A program made the position numbers and the translations under genes. This document shows, piece by piece, positions 33,541 through 44,500 of a stretch of 64,000 nucleotides of DNA (position 1 is its first letter; each line of letters opens with the position of its first letter). The notes beneath the pieces were generated by a model that saw only the letters and a list, made by a program, of their open reading frames with translations, had not been told where the DNA came from and made no database searches. Origin of the DNA: Hyaloperonospora brassicae. Taxonomy: Eukaryota > Oomycota > Peronosporomycetes > Peronosporales > Peronosporaceae. Location of the stretch: NCBI GenBank assembly GCA_947650285.1, contig CANTFL010001462.1, positions 308,769-372,768 of the forward strand. Direction: 5' to 3'.

Positions 33541-33822
33541 AAGTATGTGCAGTACAAATATGATCAGTTTCAATAGTGAATGGGGATATGGAGACAAGAC
33601 GTATGAGAAGACGCTAGCAGCATATGTAAAGTACAGGTGCTGATGTAACGACATGACATTCAATGCCTGTGTCTTGAAGAGTCAGTCGGCAATTGGACAA
33701 GCAGTAATAGAATATTAGAACGGAATAACATGGCTGGTTCGGTGAGTCCTTCTTCTTGCCATCTAAAAACCTTATCTCTAATCTACATCAAATCTTTTGC
33801 ACGTAGAAATGGGCCCATGCAC
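33541..33822. other. Spacer between LINE and copia G
   Basis: About 280 bp with no recognised content. The last five bases (33818-33822, TGCAC) are the left copy of the target duplication of element G. Confidence 0.4.
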
Positions 33823-34014
33823 TATAATGAAACCTCAATACCTCTCTGTTCTGCAAAATGGAAAGTAGTGTTAAGATTCAAACTACTACTAAAATGAATG
33901 TATAAATTCCCTCATAAACTGATCGCTCAATCCAGATCATTCGAATACCACTGTCCTTGCAAGTTGACCTTTTCACGACGCGCCTATCACCTTCGTCCCT
34001 CGTGATCCTCTACA
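33823..34014 (-). repeat. 3' LTR of copia G
   Basis: In minus orientation starts TGTAGAGGATCACGAG and ends TTTCATTATA. Shares the block CTGATCGCTCAATCCAGATC and its flanks with 38291-38479. Confidence 0.85.
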
Positions 34015-34026
34015 CTCCCCTTCAAC
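34015..34026 (-). other. Polypurine tract, copia G
   Basis: In minus orientation GTTGAAGGGGAG directly precedes the 3' LTR start TGTAGAGG. Confidence 0.65.
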
Positions 34027-34093
34027 TTGCACTCTCGCGAATTTCCACTTTCTTCGCGTGGTCGCATCAATTGCGGAGCACCAAGTGGCTTTG

Positions 34094-35640
34094 TCAGATA
34101 GTTGTAAGTTGCATAGCTGACGCAACATGCTTGAGCGGGATCTCACCTTGTTTGCTATGGTCTCGCACAAAATGCACCATGAAGTCAAGGTGCTTAGCTC
34201 TTGGTGTATATCCCTGGTTTGTTGCAGTACTTATCGCCGACTTATTGTCCATGTGTACCGCATTTGATGTCTTGCACGTGACACCCATCCTTCAGCAATA
34301 ACGGATCCACAAGAATTCTTGCGTAGCTAGCGCCAGTGCCATATATTCCGCTTCAGCAGAAGATAAAGCCACCGAAGTTTGGCATTTGCTTCGTTACACC
34401 ACAACAGCACCTCCGATAAAAATGAACACACCAGACGTAGATCGACGAGTCTTCTTATTAATTCCCCAATTCGCATCACAATATGCTTAAAGCATCATCT
34501 TAGTGTCGTCCGATTTCTTGTACGCAATTCCGTGCGATTGTGTTCCCATGAGATAGTGGAAAACTCGTAAAGCCGCACGCCAGTGCATCTGTCGTGGCTT
34601 GTCCAATTACTGCGATAACACTGACATCGTATAGCGAATGTCCGGTCGTGTTGCATTCGCAATGTACATCAGTGAACTGACCAATTTGCGGTACGAAGTG
34701 ATGTCCTTTAGCACCGGGTGTGAATCATCCGGAGTAAGGTCTTGGCCTGAGCAGATTGGGTAGCGTACTGCATAAGCTCCACTCTGCTCAAACTTCGAGA
34801 CCAACTTCAACACATTATTTGGGACTGTATCAGCACCAATTCTCCCTTTTTTGTGAGTAATTTACCTCCATGCCCAATAAAATCGCGCAGCTCCAAGTGA
34901 CTTCACTGTAAAATTATCTGACAAGTCGTTGAAAATCTTGTCAATCTTTGCATCTGACTTGCATCCGATCAGAAGGTCGTCCACTTACAACGCTATGTAT
35001 GTGGGCGACTTATTGTTGGTATGATTGCGTCGAACAAAAAGACATGTGTCTCCACGACATTGTTCGAAGCCCATGGCAGAAAATACATAACTTATGTTCT
35101 CGTGTCAAACCGCAGCCGCTTGTTTTAACCCATACAAGCTGCGTCGTAGTTTGCACACCATTCCAGGCGCAACCTCAACTCCAAGGGGTGCTCCATGTAA
35201 ACATCTTCTTTCAAATTGCCATTTAAAAACGCCGTTTCCACATCAAATTGCCGAATCATATATTGCATGCCGCAACAAACAGATATGAACACACAATTCG
35301 TGTTTGAGCACGCAACAGGTTTATACGTGTCAAATTAATCAAAACCATGCGTTTGCAGATATCCGGGGGCAACCAAACGCGCTTTGTAACGAACAATATC
35401 ACCCTCTTCATCGTACTTGTGCCCAAATACTCACTTGTGGCCCATGACCTTGACACCTGGAGGACGGTAGACGGCATCCCATGTGTGGTTCTTTATATGG
35501 GCTTAAATTTCTGCTTGTATTGCTGCTTTTCATTGTTTCGCGTCGTTTGACCGCAGCGCCTCTCGTAAATGCATCGGTAGATCAGTAGCAGAAAATACAA
35601 TTTCTTAATCGTCAACACATTTACGTTTGGGGTCCGGCTC
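34094..35640 (-). pseudogene. Reverse transcriptase and RNase H of copia G
   Basis: Minus strand: MGHKWVFGHKYDEEGDIVRY KARLVAPGYLQTHGFD near 35430-35330, FDVETAFLNGNLKEDVYMEH near 35250-35190, LYGLKQAA near 35120. At the active site the frame reads YIAL-stop-VDDLLIG, the Tyr of YVDD being replaced by TAA (34976-34987). Then LVSSLMYIANATRPDIRYTM near 34680, RRSTSGVFIF and VALSSAEAEYMALA near 34440-34330 (RNase H), and the tail (34288-34094) with DNKSAISTATNQGYTPRAKH. All copia-type motifs are in order. Confidence 0.85.
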
Positions 35641-35854
35641 ATCGTGTTCGCTGTCCACCGGCGATCCATCAGCCAGAAGCGGTAAATCAATCTTTTCATC
35701 GTCAAAGCCGTATTTTGTGATTAGGCGAGTTGACGTACTATGAGACCTTCTATTAGACCCCGAGTAAATCTCCAGTCGGCCATCTTGGAAGCGGGGATTC
35801 TCACACAGTACAATAACTTGAGACTGATTCAGAAGACTTTGTAGCATGTGTGTA

Positions 35855-37470
35855 TTATTGACTCCCCTTCCAGCGACCGTTTCGCGTGGTGCAACCGATC
35901 ATCGAATCGTTCATGTCAATAACTTGCATATTCGTGCACTTCCCCGCAATCGGAACAACAGCTAAATCGTGTGATAGATTAGAATCTACAGACGCATCCA
36001 CGACCATGTCTTCCCAAATTTGTTGATCGTCAGCAGTCTCGTCAATTTCCATACATACAACCTCTTGATTCTTCTTCGTGTGAGGTGCGTTCACATTTAT
36101 TTCGACGCGTTTATCATGAGAGCGCTTGCAGTGAGAAACAGGCTCACGTTGAACAACAACATCTTTGTACCGCGAAGGAGGTCGCTTGCATAATTTAACG
36201 GACCTAGCCATGACCAATTGTTCATCCACCAGATCCTACACTCGGTATGCCTTGGACATTTCAGAATATCCAAGAAAGATGCACTTATTTGCCCTGCTGT
36301 CCCATTTCGTTCGCGTACATCCGCTACTTGTAGATAGCCGGTCGAACCAAAGACACGAAAATGTCTCAAGTCTGGCTTCGATCCATACAAGGTTTTGAAT
36401 GGACTTATGTTAGGTAGAGAAGTGTTCGGAATATGAGTGATGGAGTAAGATGCCGCTATAACCACTTCACCCCACTAAGAACGATCAACCTTCATGTATT
36501 ACATCATTGAACGGGCCATCTCGACAAGAGTTCGATTCATCCTCTCTGCTAATCCATTTTGTTGAGGGTTGTATGGCACGCTTGTCTGGTGGATGACACC
36601 TCGATCATAACAGTACTAGTTGAAGCGATGATTCACATACTACCCACCATTGTCACTACGGATGCACTTAATCTTGCAGTCTGTTTGCGTTCCACCATAG
36701 CACGAAACGTCTGGAACCTTTGAAAGCTTGATACTTTGCTGCCAGCAAGTAAACGTAGACATATCGGCTGTAGTCGTCGATAAATGTGAGTATGTATAGA
36801 GCTCCACCCTTCGACTTCGGGTTCATAGGACCGATAAGATCGGTGTGCACTATCTCGAGTGGGCGACTTGTCTTGACCTCACTTCCTGAAGTATGACTGA
36901 ACGGGCTGTTTGTCATTTTCCCGCGTGCACATTAATCACATACACCATCATCAGATGCAACAACTTCCGTAATACCATCGCAATACTTTATCGCTTACAT
37001 GGCCTTGTTTTCAGACACATGACCAAGGCGAGCATGCCACTGTCCACTATTGTCATTGATCGCGACATTTCTATCAGTCTTGTGTGCCTCAAATGTGATA
37101 TGTTGCTTCACATTCAACTCAAACAGCTTTCCCACTCGCTTAAAAACTGCTACAATCACGTTGCCACTTTTCAGAACTGCTTGATCGCGCTTAAACTGAA
37201 CAAGACCGCCTCGGGCTGTCAGTGCTGCTACCGACACAAGCTTCTTGTCGATCCCAGGCACATGCAACACCTCCGTCAGCTTGACTTTTTGACCATTCTC
37301 GAGTAGAAACTGTACTATGCCTGTTCCTTGTGACTTCAACTGCTGTCCATTCGCCACAGTGATGTAGATTGGGGTAGTCTAATCTTCGTACTTCACGAAT
37401 TCACGTTTGCCATCTGTCATATGACGACTTGCCCCACTATCCAGCAACCAAGTCGAACTCGAAATTGGTT
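35855..37470 (-). pseudogene. Protease and integrase of copia G
   Basis: Minus strand: protease TWLLDSGASRHMTDGK (near 37465-37410) with the catalytic Asp kept; a frame ending VKYED stops, then 37357-36995 reads MANGQQLKSQGTGIVQF, VLHVPGIDKKLVSVAAL and the pre-integrase zinc motif start WHARLGHVS. The integrase core follows: LEIVHTDLIGPMNPKSKG (first Asp, about 36855) and ILTFIDDYSRYVYVYLL. The second Asp/Glu part is decayed; the C-terminal part shows ISPFKTLYGSKPDLRHFRVF (36410-36350) and an acidic linker (36229-35855). Confidence 0.8.
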
Positions 37471-37534
37471 TGTCACTGAATGCCGAGAAAACAAATTCAT
37501 CACCAGGTCTCGATGGCTTCACGTTACGACACTG

Positions 37535-38286
37535 CGATCTTTTGTGTCCGTGCCGTCCGTCCACATCTAAAGCACTTCCCTTGAAATCTCGCATCGGAAT
37601 TTACTTTCCCAGAAGGTTGGTAGCGATCTCTATTTTCTTCTTGTCCACGGTGTCCTCTTCCACCCTAAAAGCGTCGAGGTACATTGCGCTGAGTATGAGC
37701 CTTGAAAGCGGTTACTTTCTTGTCTCGCTTATAAAGAGTGTCGTACTCTCGGTGGAGCATCTCTTTTGCGTCCAGCAGCGTCACGTTGCTATGTGTCTCA
37801 ATAATGTGCACCATATCATCGTAGTCATATGATAAGCTTTCCAAAAGTAAATTAGCTTCTCATCATCATCAATGCTGTCACCGGCAGCCCTGAGCTTTAA
37901 CCACAGCTCATCAAACTTCAGTAGATGATCCATTATACTCGTACCAGTCTCCAACACAAACTCATGGAGTCCCTTCCAAATTTGCACTCGGTTGTGAAGA
38001 TTCTTCTTCGCAAAGAACGTCTTCAGTACCTCCCAATCCTCAAGAGCGGGCTCACATCCCTATCCATACATTGATAGGTTAGATAGAGCAGCTTCACCAG
38101 CACAACCAGAGCCTTCATTTCGGCGACTTTCCATCCGGGATTCTTCCGCAGCACTGCCGGCGTTGGCCTAACTAAAACGTGATCCAAAAGATCCTTGCGC
38201 GCAAGTGCCGTGCGTGCATTAAATTCCCACATGAAGTAATTGCCATCAGTGAGGCTGTAATTAGGAGCTAACGTATATGGGCTCAT
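37535..38286 (-). pseudogene. Gag of copia G
   Basis: Starts at 38286 with MSPYTLAPNYSLTDGNYFMW EFNARTALARKDLLDHVL, the N-terminal copia gag motif (W-x4-x-L...). Continues after breaks as MQIWKGLHEFVLETGTSIMD HLLKFDELWLKLRAAGDSID (37987-37865). The zinc knuckle CFRCGRHGHKRSQC (C-x2-C-x4-H-x4-C) is at about 37575-37535 in a frame shifted from the 71-codon open frame around it. The start is chosen because the reading begins right after the LTR and primer binding site. Confidence 0.8.
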
Positions 38287-38290
38287 AACC
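38279..38290 (-). other. Primer binding site of copia G, half-tRNA type
   Basis: In minus orientation GGTTATGAGCCC follows the LTR end (38291) with no gap. It is the exact complement of GGGCTCATAACC, an initiator tRNA-Met anticodon loop sequence (CAT anticodon). Drosophila copia is known to prime from an internal fragment of this tRNA. The ATG of gag (38286-38284) lies inside the site. Confidence 0.65.
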
Positions 38291-38479
38291 TATAACGAAA
38301 TTATAACTACCTCTCTGTGCTGCCAAATTGAAAGTAGTGTTAATAGTTAAACTACTGCTTAAATGAATAAATCCCCTCATAAACTGATCGCTCAATCCAG
38401 ATCATTCGAATACCACTGTCCTTGCAAGTTGACCTTTTCACGACGCGCCCATCACCGTCGTCTCTCGTGATCCTCTACA
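38291..38479 (-). repeat. 5' LTR of copia G
   Basis: In minus orientation starts TGTAGAGGATCACGAG and ends TTTCGTTATA, directly followed by the primer binding site. Flanked on the outside by TGCAC (38480-38484). Confidence 0.85.
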
Positions 38480-38484
38480 TGCAC

Positions 38485-39215
38485 TCTGTCTCCGCTAAGC
38501 TCCGCACCATCGTGCTCTAGTCTTTTACCGTATTGAAAACAGGCAAACTGCCGATCGTGATCACTATCATGGTCCTGATACTCAGCCATAGTCGTCCAGG
38601 CCGCTGCCTCAGTTCGTGTTCGGTAACGCTTTCAGCATAATTTTGTCTCCGTCACCTCCATTGACACTACCCAGATGATTAGTGTCCTTTGTGTAGCGTA
38701 AAAGAGAATGACCTCTTGTCAATACTGCCTCCTAACCATTTTCGAAACAATGATAGCTGCGTGACAATGTACGCCACGTCCAGGCGAGTGCAAGTTGAGA
38801 CATACATAGGAACCCGATCAACGAATTGTAATCTTTAGCAACCATTCACTCGTCCTTTGCGATCTTCGTTGAAGACTGCATCCTCGTCGACTTCGTACCA
38901 GCCTCGCAAGAGTTCACCACCACGTTTCCACAATCTTAGCCAAACACCTCACGACACCGGCTATTCAGGACGATTGCTTGATCACCAGGCTGCATGCCTG
39001 CTGGCTCTCGGCAAAGTATGTGCTTTCAAATTGTAAAAAAACGCCAAACTATTTCGCCTCGAACGTTTTTATCAAAACTGGTATCACTTCTTTGGTCTAC
39101 ACAAGCGATGATACAATGGTTGTAATGAGCACCATCTGAGCTAATGCTGATGACAGTATGAGCGAACCACATTGATGAAAATGTAGACGGATGCGTCAAA
39201 ACTTCACTTGCGCTT
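38485..39215. other. Interval between copia G and the DnaJ gene, first part
   Basis: About 730 bp of moderate GC without a recognisable gene, LTR or RNA. A 75-codon open frame on the minus strand (39253-39026) shows no motif. Confidence 0.4.
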
Positions 39216-39701
39216 TTGAGTACAGAGGAAACGCACTCAAGTTTGGGTGACACTTGGCAGAAAGTAAATAGGGATAGGAAACAAACACAAGCAAAGCGTC
39301 TGATAAATTATTTAGTAAACTATTTACCAAACCTCACCTTGTACTGTACCATTGCAAATATAGACTTGCACAATGATACCTTTCTCACCATCGATTGCGC
39401 CTGTCAAGCGCTGGCTGGTGACTTCATCGACTAATATCGGGACTTATGATGGCTAATGGGTGGCGTCGTGTCACCAATTGCGAAGAGCAATACTGCCACT
39501 GATAATGTCATCAAATGTTATCGCAAACATAATATTCACATTGACGTGTTGTCAATGCCAATAACGTGGACCGTTGGCATCATCGATTATGAAAGCACTG
39601 TTGATGAAGAACGCCGTTTGCGACGTATTTTGATAGCAACATACATACGTGAGCTGCGAGCGGATGAGATTGAGCCACAATCATGGCAAAACTTTACGTA
39701 A
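39216..39701 (+). pseudogene. Unknown frame: two open stretches in the same frame
   Basis: 39216-39434 and 39456-39701 lie in one frame, separated by only two stops within about 20 bases. Composition looks protein-like (LPNLTLYCTIANIDLHNDTF; VLSMPITWTVGIIDYESTVD; RRLRRILIATYIRELRADEI). No family recognised. It could be a remnant of a transposon protein or a degraded host gene. The DnaJ gene ends 226 bp downstream on the other strand (tail to tail). Confidence 0.3.
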
Positions 39702-39926
39702 AGTCGTTCTCATGTTTTGGTATGGGTGGAAAGGACCGTGGGTACGCTTATGTCGCAGGCACCTGTGAGGTGATGATGCATCGACCCCATTCCATAGTCA
39801 CGAAACAAAAAGGATGGAAGTTCAAATAGACACAACAGAGACAGCAAATAGTCGACGTCATTAGGCGTTGTTCTAGCTGCCGTCTCCCTAACTGCTGGCG
39901 ACACCAAATGCTTCGGACCCCATCGC

Positions 39927-41340
39927 TCACTCCATCGAGAACAGCTCGCGAAAGCCAACTTTCTGCTCCTCCGAAAGCGATTCTGGAAACTGCACTGAGA
40001 ACTTGATATGCAACTGTCCCTTTTCGGAAGGACGATGCTGCTTTGGCATACCCTCATCTTCCAGCGCCATAACGAAGCGAGGAGGCGTGACGTCGTCCCG
40101 CACGACTTCCACTGGTCGCCCATCTACGTGTGTGACTGTTTTACGAAAGCCCACAAGTGCCTCACGTAGCGATATGTGCATGTCCATCCACAAGTCGTCG
40201 CCGTCGCGCGTGAAAATCGGGTGCGGCACCGTCAGTACCTGGAGACGCACATGGCCTGCCGGTTGGCCGGGAATCTCGTCGGCATAATTCTCCAGCTCGA
40301 TCTCAAATCCGTCAGGGGTGCCCTTGTCCAGCTCCACGTCAAAGTTCAAGTCGGCCATCTCCACTTTACGGCCGCCACATACTGGACACGAGCTCGTATA
40401 GATCTTGCCCTTCCCGTGGCACTTTTCGCACACGGTTTGAAACTGCTGGATAAAGCCCATGCCGACCCGTCGCGTCGTCGTCTTTACACCTTGACCACGA
40501 CACTCCGAGCACACGTGAATGTCTTCCTCATGAGCTGCTCCTTTGCCATGACAATGATGACAAATTGTCTAGAATCCACACAAATAGCCATTCCAAAGCA
40601 GAAAAACATGAGCACCCACCCACGTGAGCCACAGCAGTGCATCTCCATTCTTGTAGCTACCTCACGACGGATAGAAAACTGCAGACTTTTGCCCTTGTGC
40701 AAATCAGCGAGCGACACCCGGAGCGGCATCACCACGTCGGGACCTCGCGACGGCTCCTGCTGTCGACGCCGACGACCGCCGCCAAAAAACTGCGAGAAAA
40801 TGTCAAACGCGTCATTGTCACCACCGTCGCCGGTCTGGCCCAGTCCATCTTCGCCGTATTGGTCGTACTTGGCCTTCTTTTCCTTGTCCGACAGCACGTC
40901 GTAGGCTGTATAAAGCATGAGATTCGAAAAACACCCCGTCACAACATACACACCAACCATACGCATCTAGTCAACCCAGCGTCTAGAATATCATATTAGA
41001 CAGTCTCAACACCCTGCAGCCAATGACCGCACCGCTGGCTACTTCCGTAAACTTTTTCGCCGCACTGGCGTCGCCGGGATTCTTGTCTGGATGGTGCTGG
41101 TGGATGACATATAAAGTGTGGGAACTCCGATGATAAAAAGAAAGAATCTGAGCGTCGCATAGCCACGGCACAAGCCGATCGCACCTTCAGCGACAGTTTA
41201 CGGAACGCGCGTTTGATCTCAACGGACGTCGCGTCGCGAGTGACGCCCAATATCTCGTAGTAGTCGTTGCCGGCTGCCGACAGCGCGGCATAACCCGCCA
41301 GCACGAGCAGCAGTGGCAAGAGACGACGGCCACGCGTCAT
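39927..41340 (-). CDS. ER-type DnaJ/Hsp40 co-chaperone, four exons
   Basis: Exons (minus): 41340-41185, 41096-41033, 40905-40661, 40568-39927; introns of 88, 127 and 92 bp, all GT-AG, give 368 residues. Residues 1-23 form a signal peptide ([18 protein letters not shown]). The J domain follows ([11 protein letters not shown] at 54-56), which activates the ATPase of Hsp70/BiP. A Gly/Phe segment (FGGGRRRR) comes next, then four zinc-binding repeats beginning CHHC (158), CSEC (175), CEKC (202) and CPVC (216), and the substrate-binding C-terminal domain ([20 protein letters not shown]). The layout and length fit Scj1/DNAJB11-type ER co-chaperones. No C-terminal retention signal is seen (ends FSME). 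An upstream 41-bp duplication lies in the promoter region. Exon joins restore domain continuity at each junction. Confidence 0.9.
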
Positions 41341-41479
41341 AGCGATATGTAGTGCAGCACGTGGGGATATGACAATACTAAATGTCGAGTGGGGTGTGAT
41401 GATGCGGAGAGAGGGGATTGGTGGAAAAGGGGACCGAATAGAGGAGTACCGAGGATGGGCTATGTGAAGTGGTGCACGT

Positions 41480-41561
41480 CAGCCACAAAGAGGTTATTTA
41501 TTCGTGTCCGGAAGCAATGTCAGCCACAAAGAGGTTATTTATTCGTGTCCGGAAGCAATGT
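41480..41561. repeat. 41-bp tandem duplication upstream of the DnaJ gene
   Basis: Two perfect head-to-tail copies, 41480-41520 and 41521-41561, each starting CAGCCACAAAGAGG and ending GAAGCAATGT. They lie 140-221 bp before the DnaJ start codon. Confidence 0.95.
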
Positions 41562-44500
41562 TTCGTAACGCCATCGAAATGGCAGTTGTCGTTGAGGCAA
41601 CACATTATGTAGACATTTGGTTGCAGAACTGGAAGATGGGACCATCCGTTGCTGCTGCGAGCAAATAGCTCTGACCGACGCACGAATGTGAGACTTTGGC
41701 TTGAGAACATGGCGAGCTTCGCCAAGAAATTGATCGTTGTGTCCCCGCTTGGGACAGAGCGAAACGTCTAGCAAAAAGATCCCAACACTGCTGCGAAGGG
41801 AGCCAGTATCTACAGTAGCAACAAAGCACCCTGGCCTCTATCGGTGAGACCACGCTACTTCCGTTTGTTCAAAGTCTTCATATCGCATCTTCAGTTTTGA
41901 CGATCTCGTTGTGGTTAGCAAGTATAAGGGCGACGGTGTCTTGCTACAAGCGCAAAACTTTTACCAACGGGCGTGTGATTAGCCGCAAACATGTCGGTGG
42001 CTTCTTGCATCAGAGAAGCGTTGATGACTGGCTGCAGCTGTCGCAAGTGCCCAAGGGCCTCATAGTCAACTATATCAATGGTCATTGAGGGCAAAATAGA
42101 TGCGCACGATCGTGTTCTACGACTACCAGCGTTGTCGTTGTCGATAAGTAGGCACGAAAAACTGAAGAACAGAGAGGAAGCGAGAAATTAGTCAATCGTA
42201 GTGATCAGACTCGCATACGTTGTGTGACGCACGTTAGTGTTCACGATCGTCACGAACGAAAGTGTTGAGTATCCGCGATAACCGGAAGGAGGAGAGCTGG
42301 TACAATTTTGCTGCATTGCGGTGCGATTGAAGCGACAGAAGCCGTATGCAAATAGTGAAAACGGAAACATGTTCGTGTATCTGTTAGATGCAGCAAGAGA
42401 ATGCTGGAGCGAAGACAGCGGAAAGGTGGTCATAACGTTGCTACAAGGAGCTACCAAATCAACGAGTAAAGGACATCGAGCCAAGTTGCGGGCTATAGCA
42501 GCCCACTGTATGTGTTGCATTCTTTTATATGGCGTCGATCGATACGACTCTGGCAAGCGAATCAGCGACGAGAGTGTCCAATCGAAGCTGGTATTGACGG
42601 TCCTGGACCCTAGCGGTAGGCGTGTCACCGTGGAGGATGCTAGCAACAATCGACTGGGACCAGCCTACTAGCACACCGTAACTCACACATGACACAATGC
42701 ACAAGCTCGTTGTCCGCGCCCGAGTATGTCAACTGCCATCGGTACTACGTTTATAGTCACGCGCTCAAGTTGACGCGACGTTAGGGTGCAAAAGGAGTAG
42801 ATAATGTGCTCATGGATACTGCATTCCAACCGAATGCACGCAAGTCATATTTCTACGGCATTTGTGCTTTCCCAGGCGCAAAAGAGTGCGGACGTATCTC
42901 TCAAACGAGCAGCTAAGGTACAAGACGGGTCAGACATGGTCCGTTGGTCGCAGAAGAAATGGGATCGTGAGTGACTCGCAGTGAGGTCTCACTCATCTAC
43001 ACGAGCAAAAGGCACGGCAGCTATACCCCCTTGGAGAATCCTCTGAGGCGAGAGAATCCGTGCAACACGGACACTGCGTCATGACACATCGGCCAGTCGC
43101 TGCGACCACATCTGACATGCGATGCTCGCTAATTTACAACGCCATCGGAGAGATGCTTGAAAGCGCATCTTTCCGCGCAGTTTCACAGCCTATGGCCGTC
43201 CCACGAAGCGAGCACAAAGCCAGCTGCGTCGATAGCTGCATTCGGACAAGCGCTGTTCCGAACCGCATTCCTGTGCAGCAAAAAGCGTTGACCCCGATCG
43301 GTCTTTCCTCAACCGCGCAAGGTCTCTGGGAGTGTCAGAGATGAAAGCCAGAACGCAATGATGCGTAATGTCTTGCAGCAGGAGGGCACTTCTATCTCGT
43401 TGGTTCAAGCATCTACAGCTCGGCACGATCGCAGGGCGTGTCAAGCACTCAATGCTGCCACACACACGCAGCGTTTACGACACTAGCGACGACGAGAGAT
43501 TCCTTCGCTTCGAGTTGGTCGAGACGACGCAATACCACGAGGGGTTGAATCAACGTAGTGAGCAAGACATGACCTAATTGATAGTCGTTGGCGGAGGACC
43601 ATCGGTCTTCGCCCATGCAACATGTCCAGGAAGTGCAAAGTCCCGCAGGTGCCTTGCGCTCCTTCGACCACGATACGCTGCTGCAGACGAGGATGCGAGC
43701 CGGTAGACTGTGCGGCCAAAGCCACGGCTACCGTGGCGCTTCAGGAGCACCGCAAGCGATTTGACACGATCGAAAAAGAGATTCGGCAGCTGCTATGCAG
43801 ACCAGCAGGTCTGGGCTTGCGCGACAAACGGGGGAGATTCAGACCAACTCGAGGGTGCCACTAAACGCGGTGCCCTACAGCCTCGCTGTGCTACCGAAGT
43901 ACACAGATGCGTTGGCCGATCTGGCCGGTTGGCTGTTGTCTGTGTACCGAGTAGTGCAGTCGATTGTGGGATAGCGATATCGCCGCGGAATCTGACAACG
44001 ATGTTGATGGTATTTAGCGATGACTCACTGAAGATCCGAGACAGGATGGTCCAGCACGCTGCGGGGTCCAGGGCGATTGGCAGCACTGTCCAGTCCACTG
44101 CCATCAGTAGCTGCTGAGGCGATTTGCAGCGGAGAGAATGGCCTGGAAGCGTCGAACTCGACAAAAGCGATCCAAAAAATAGCACAGCCGCGGCAACGGG
44201 AGCTCTCGATGCAGGGGCGCGAGGCGGAGATGAGGCGGTAGTTGCAAGCGTGGAGGCAGATGGGCGACGTCAAGTCGCGGGCAGTGTCAGTGCTGCAACA
44301 GTATGAAGGCGCGACGGGCACGAGATCGACGCAGCTGAGACTACGCGGTGAGAAGCCATTGGTCGAGCTCGATCGTTTGTATCCCGTAGTGCACACGTTG
44401 TCGGTCTGCGACCAAGAGCGTCTCGTTGTGAGGTTTCTAGTTGATGGATGCCACCGCGAGCGATGGCTTCGTGACGACTGCAGAGGCTCGACAGATACGA

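Larger units (their letters stand above)
33823..38479 (-). mobile_element. Copia element G, structurally complete with TSD, coding frames broken
   Basis: Minus-strand element of 4657 bp. Right (5') LTR 38291-38479, left (3') LTR 33823-34014, and perfect 5-bp target duplication TGCAC at 33818-33822 and 38480-38484. Order is gag, protease, integrase, reverse transcriptase, RNase H, which is the Ty1/copia order. The LTRs are short (about 190 bp) and about 90% identical by eye, so the insertion is older than element C. Gag and pol carry several stops and frameshifts. Confidence 0.9.
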
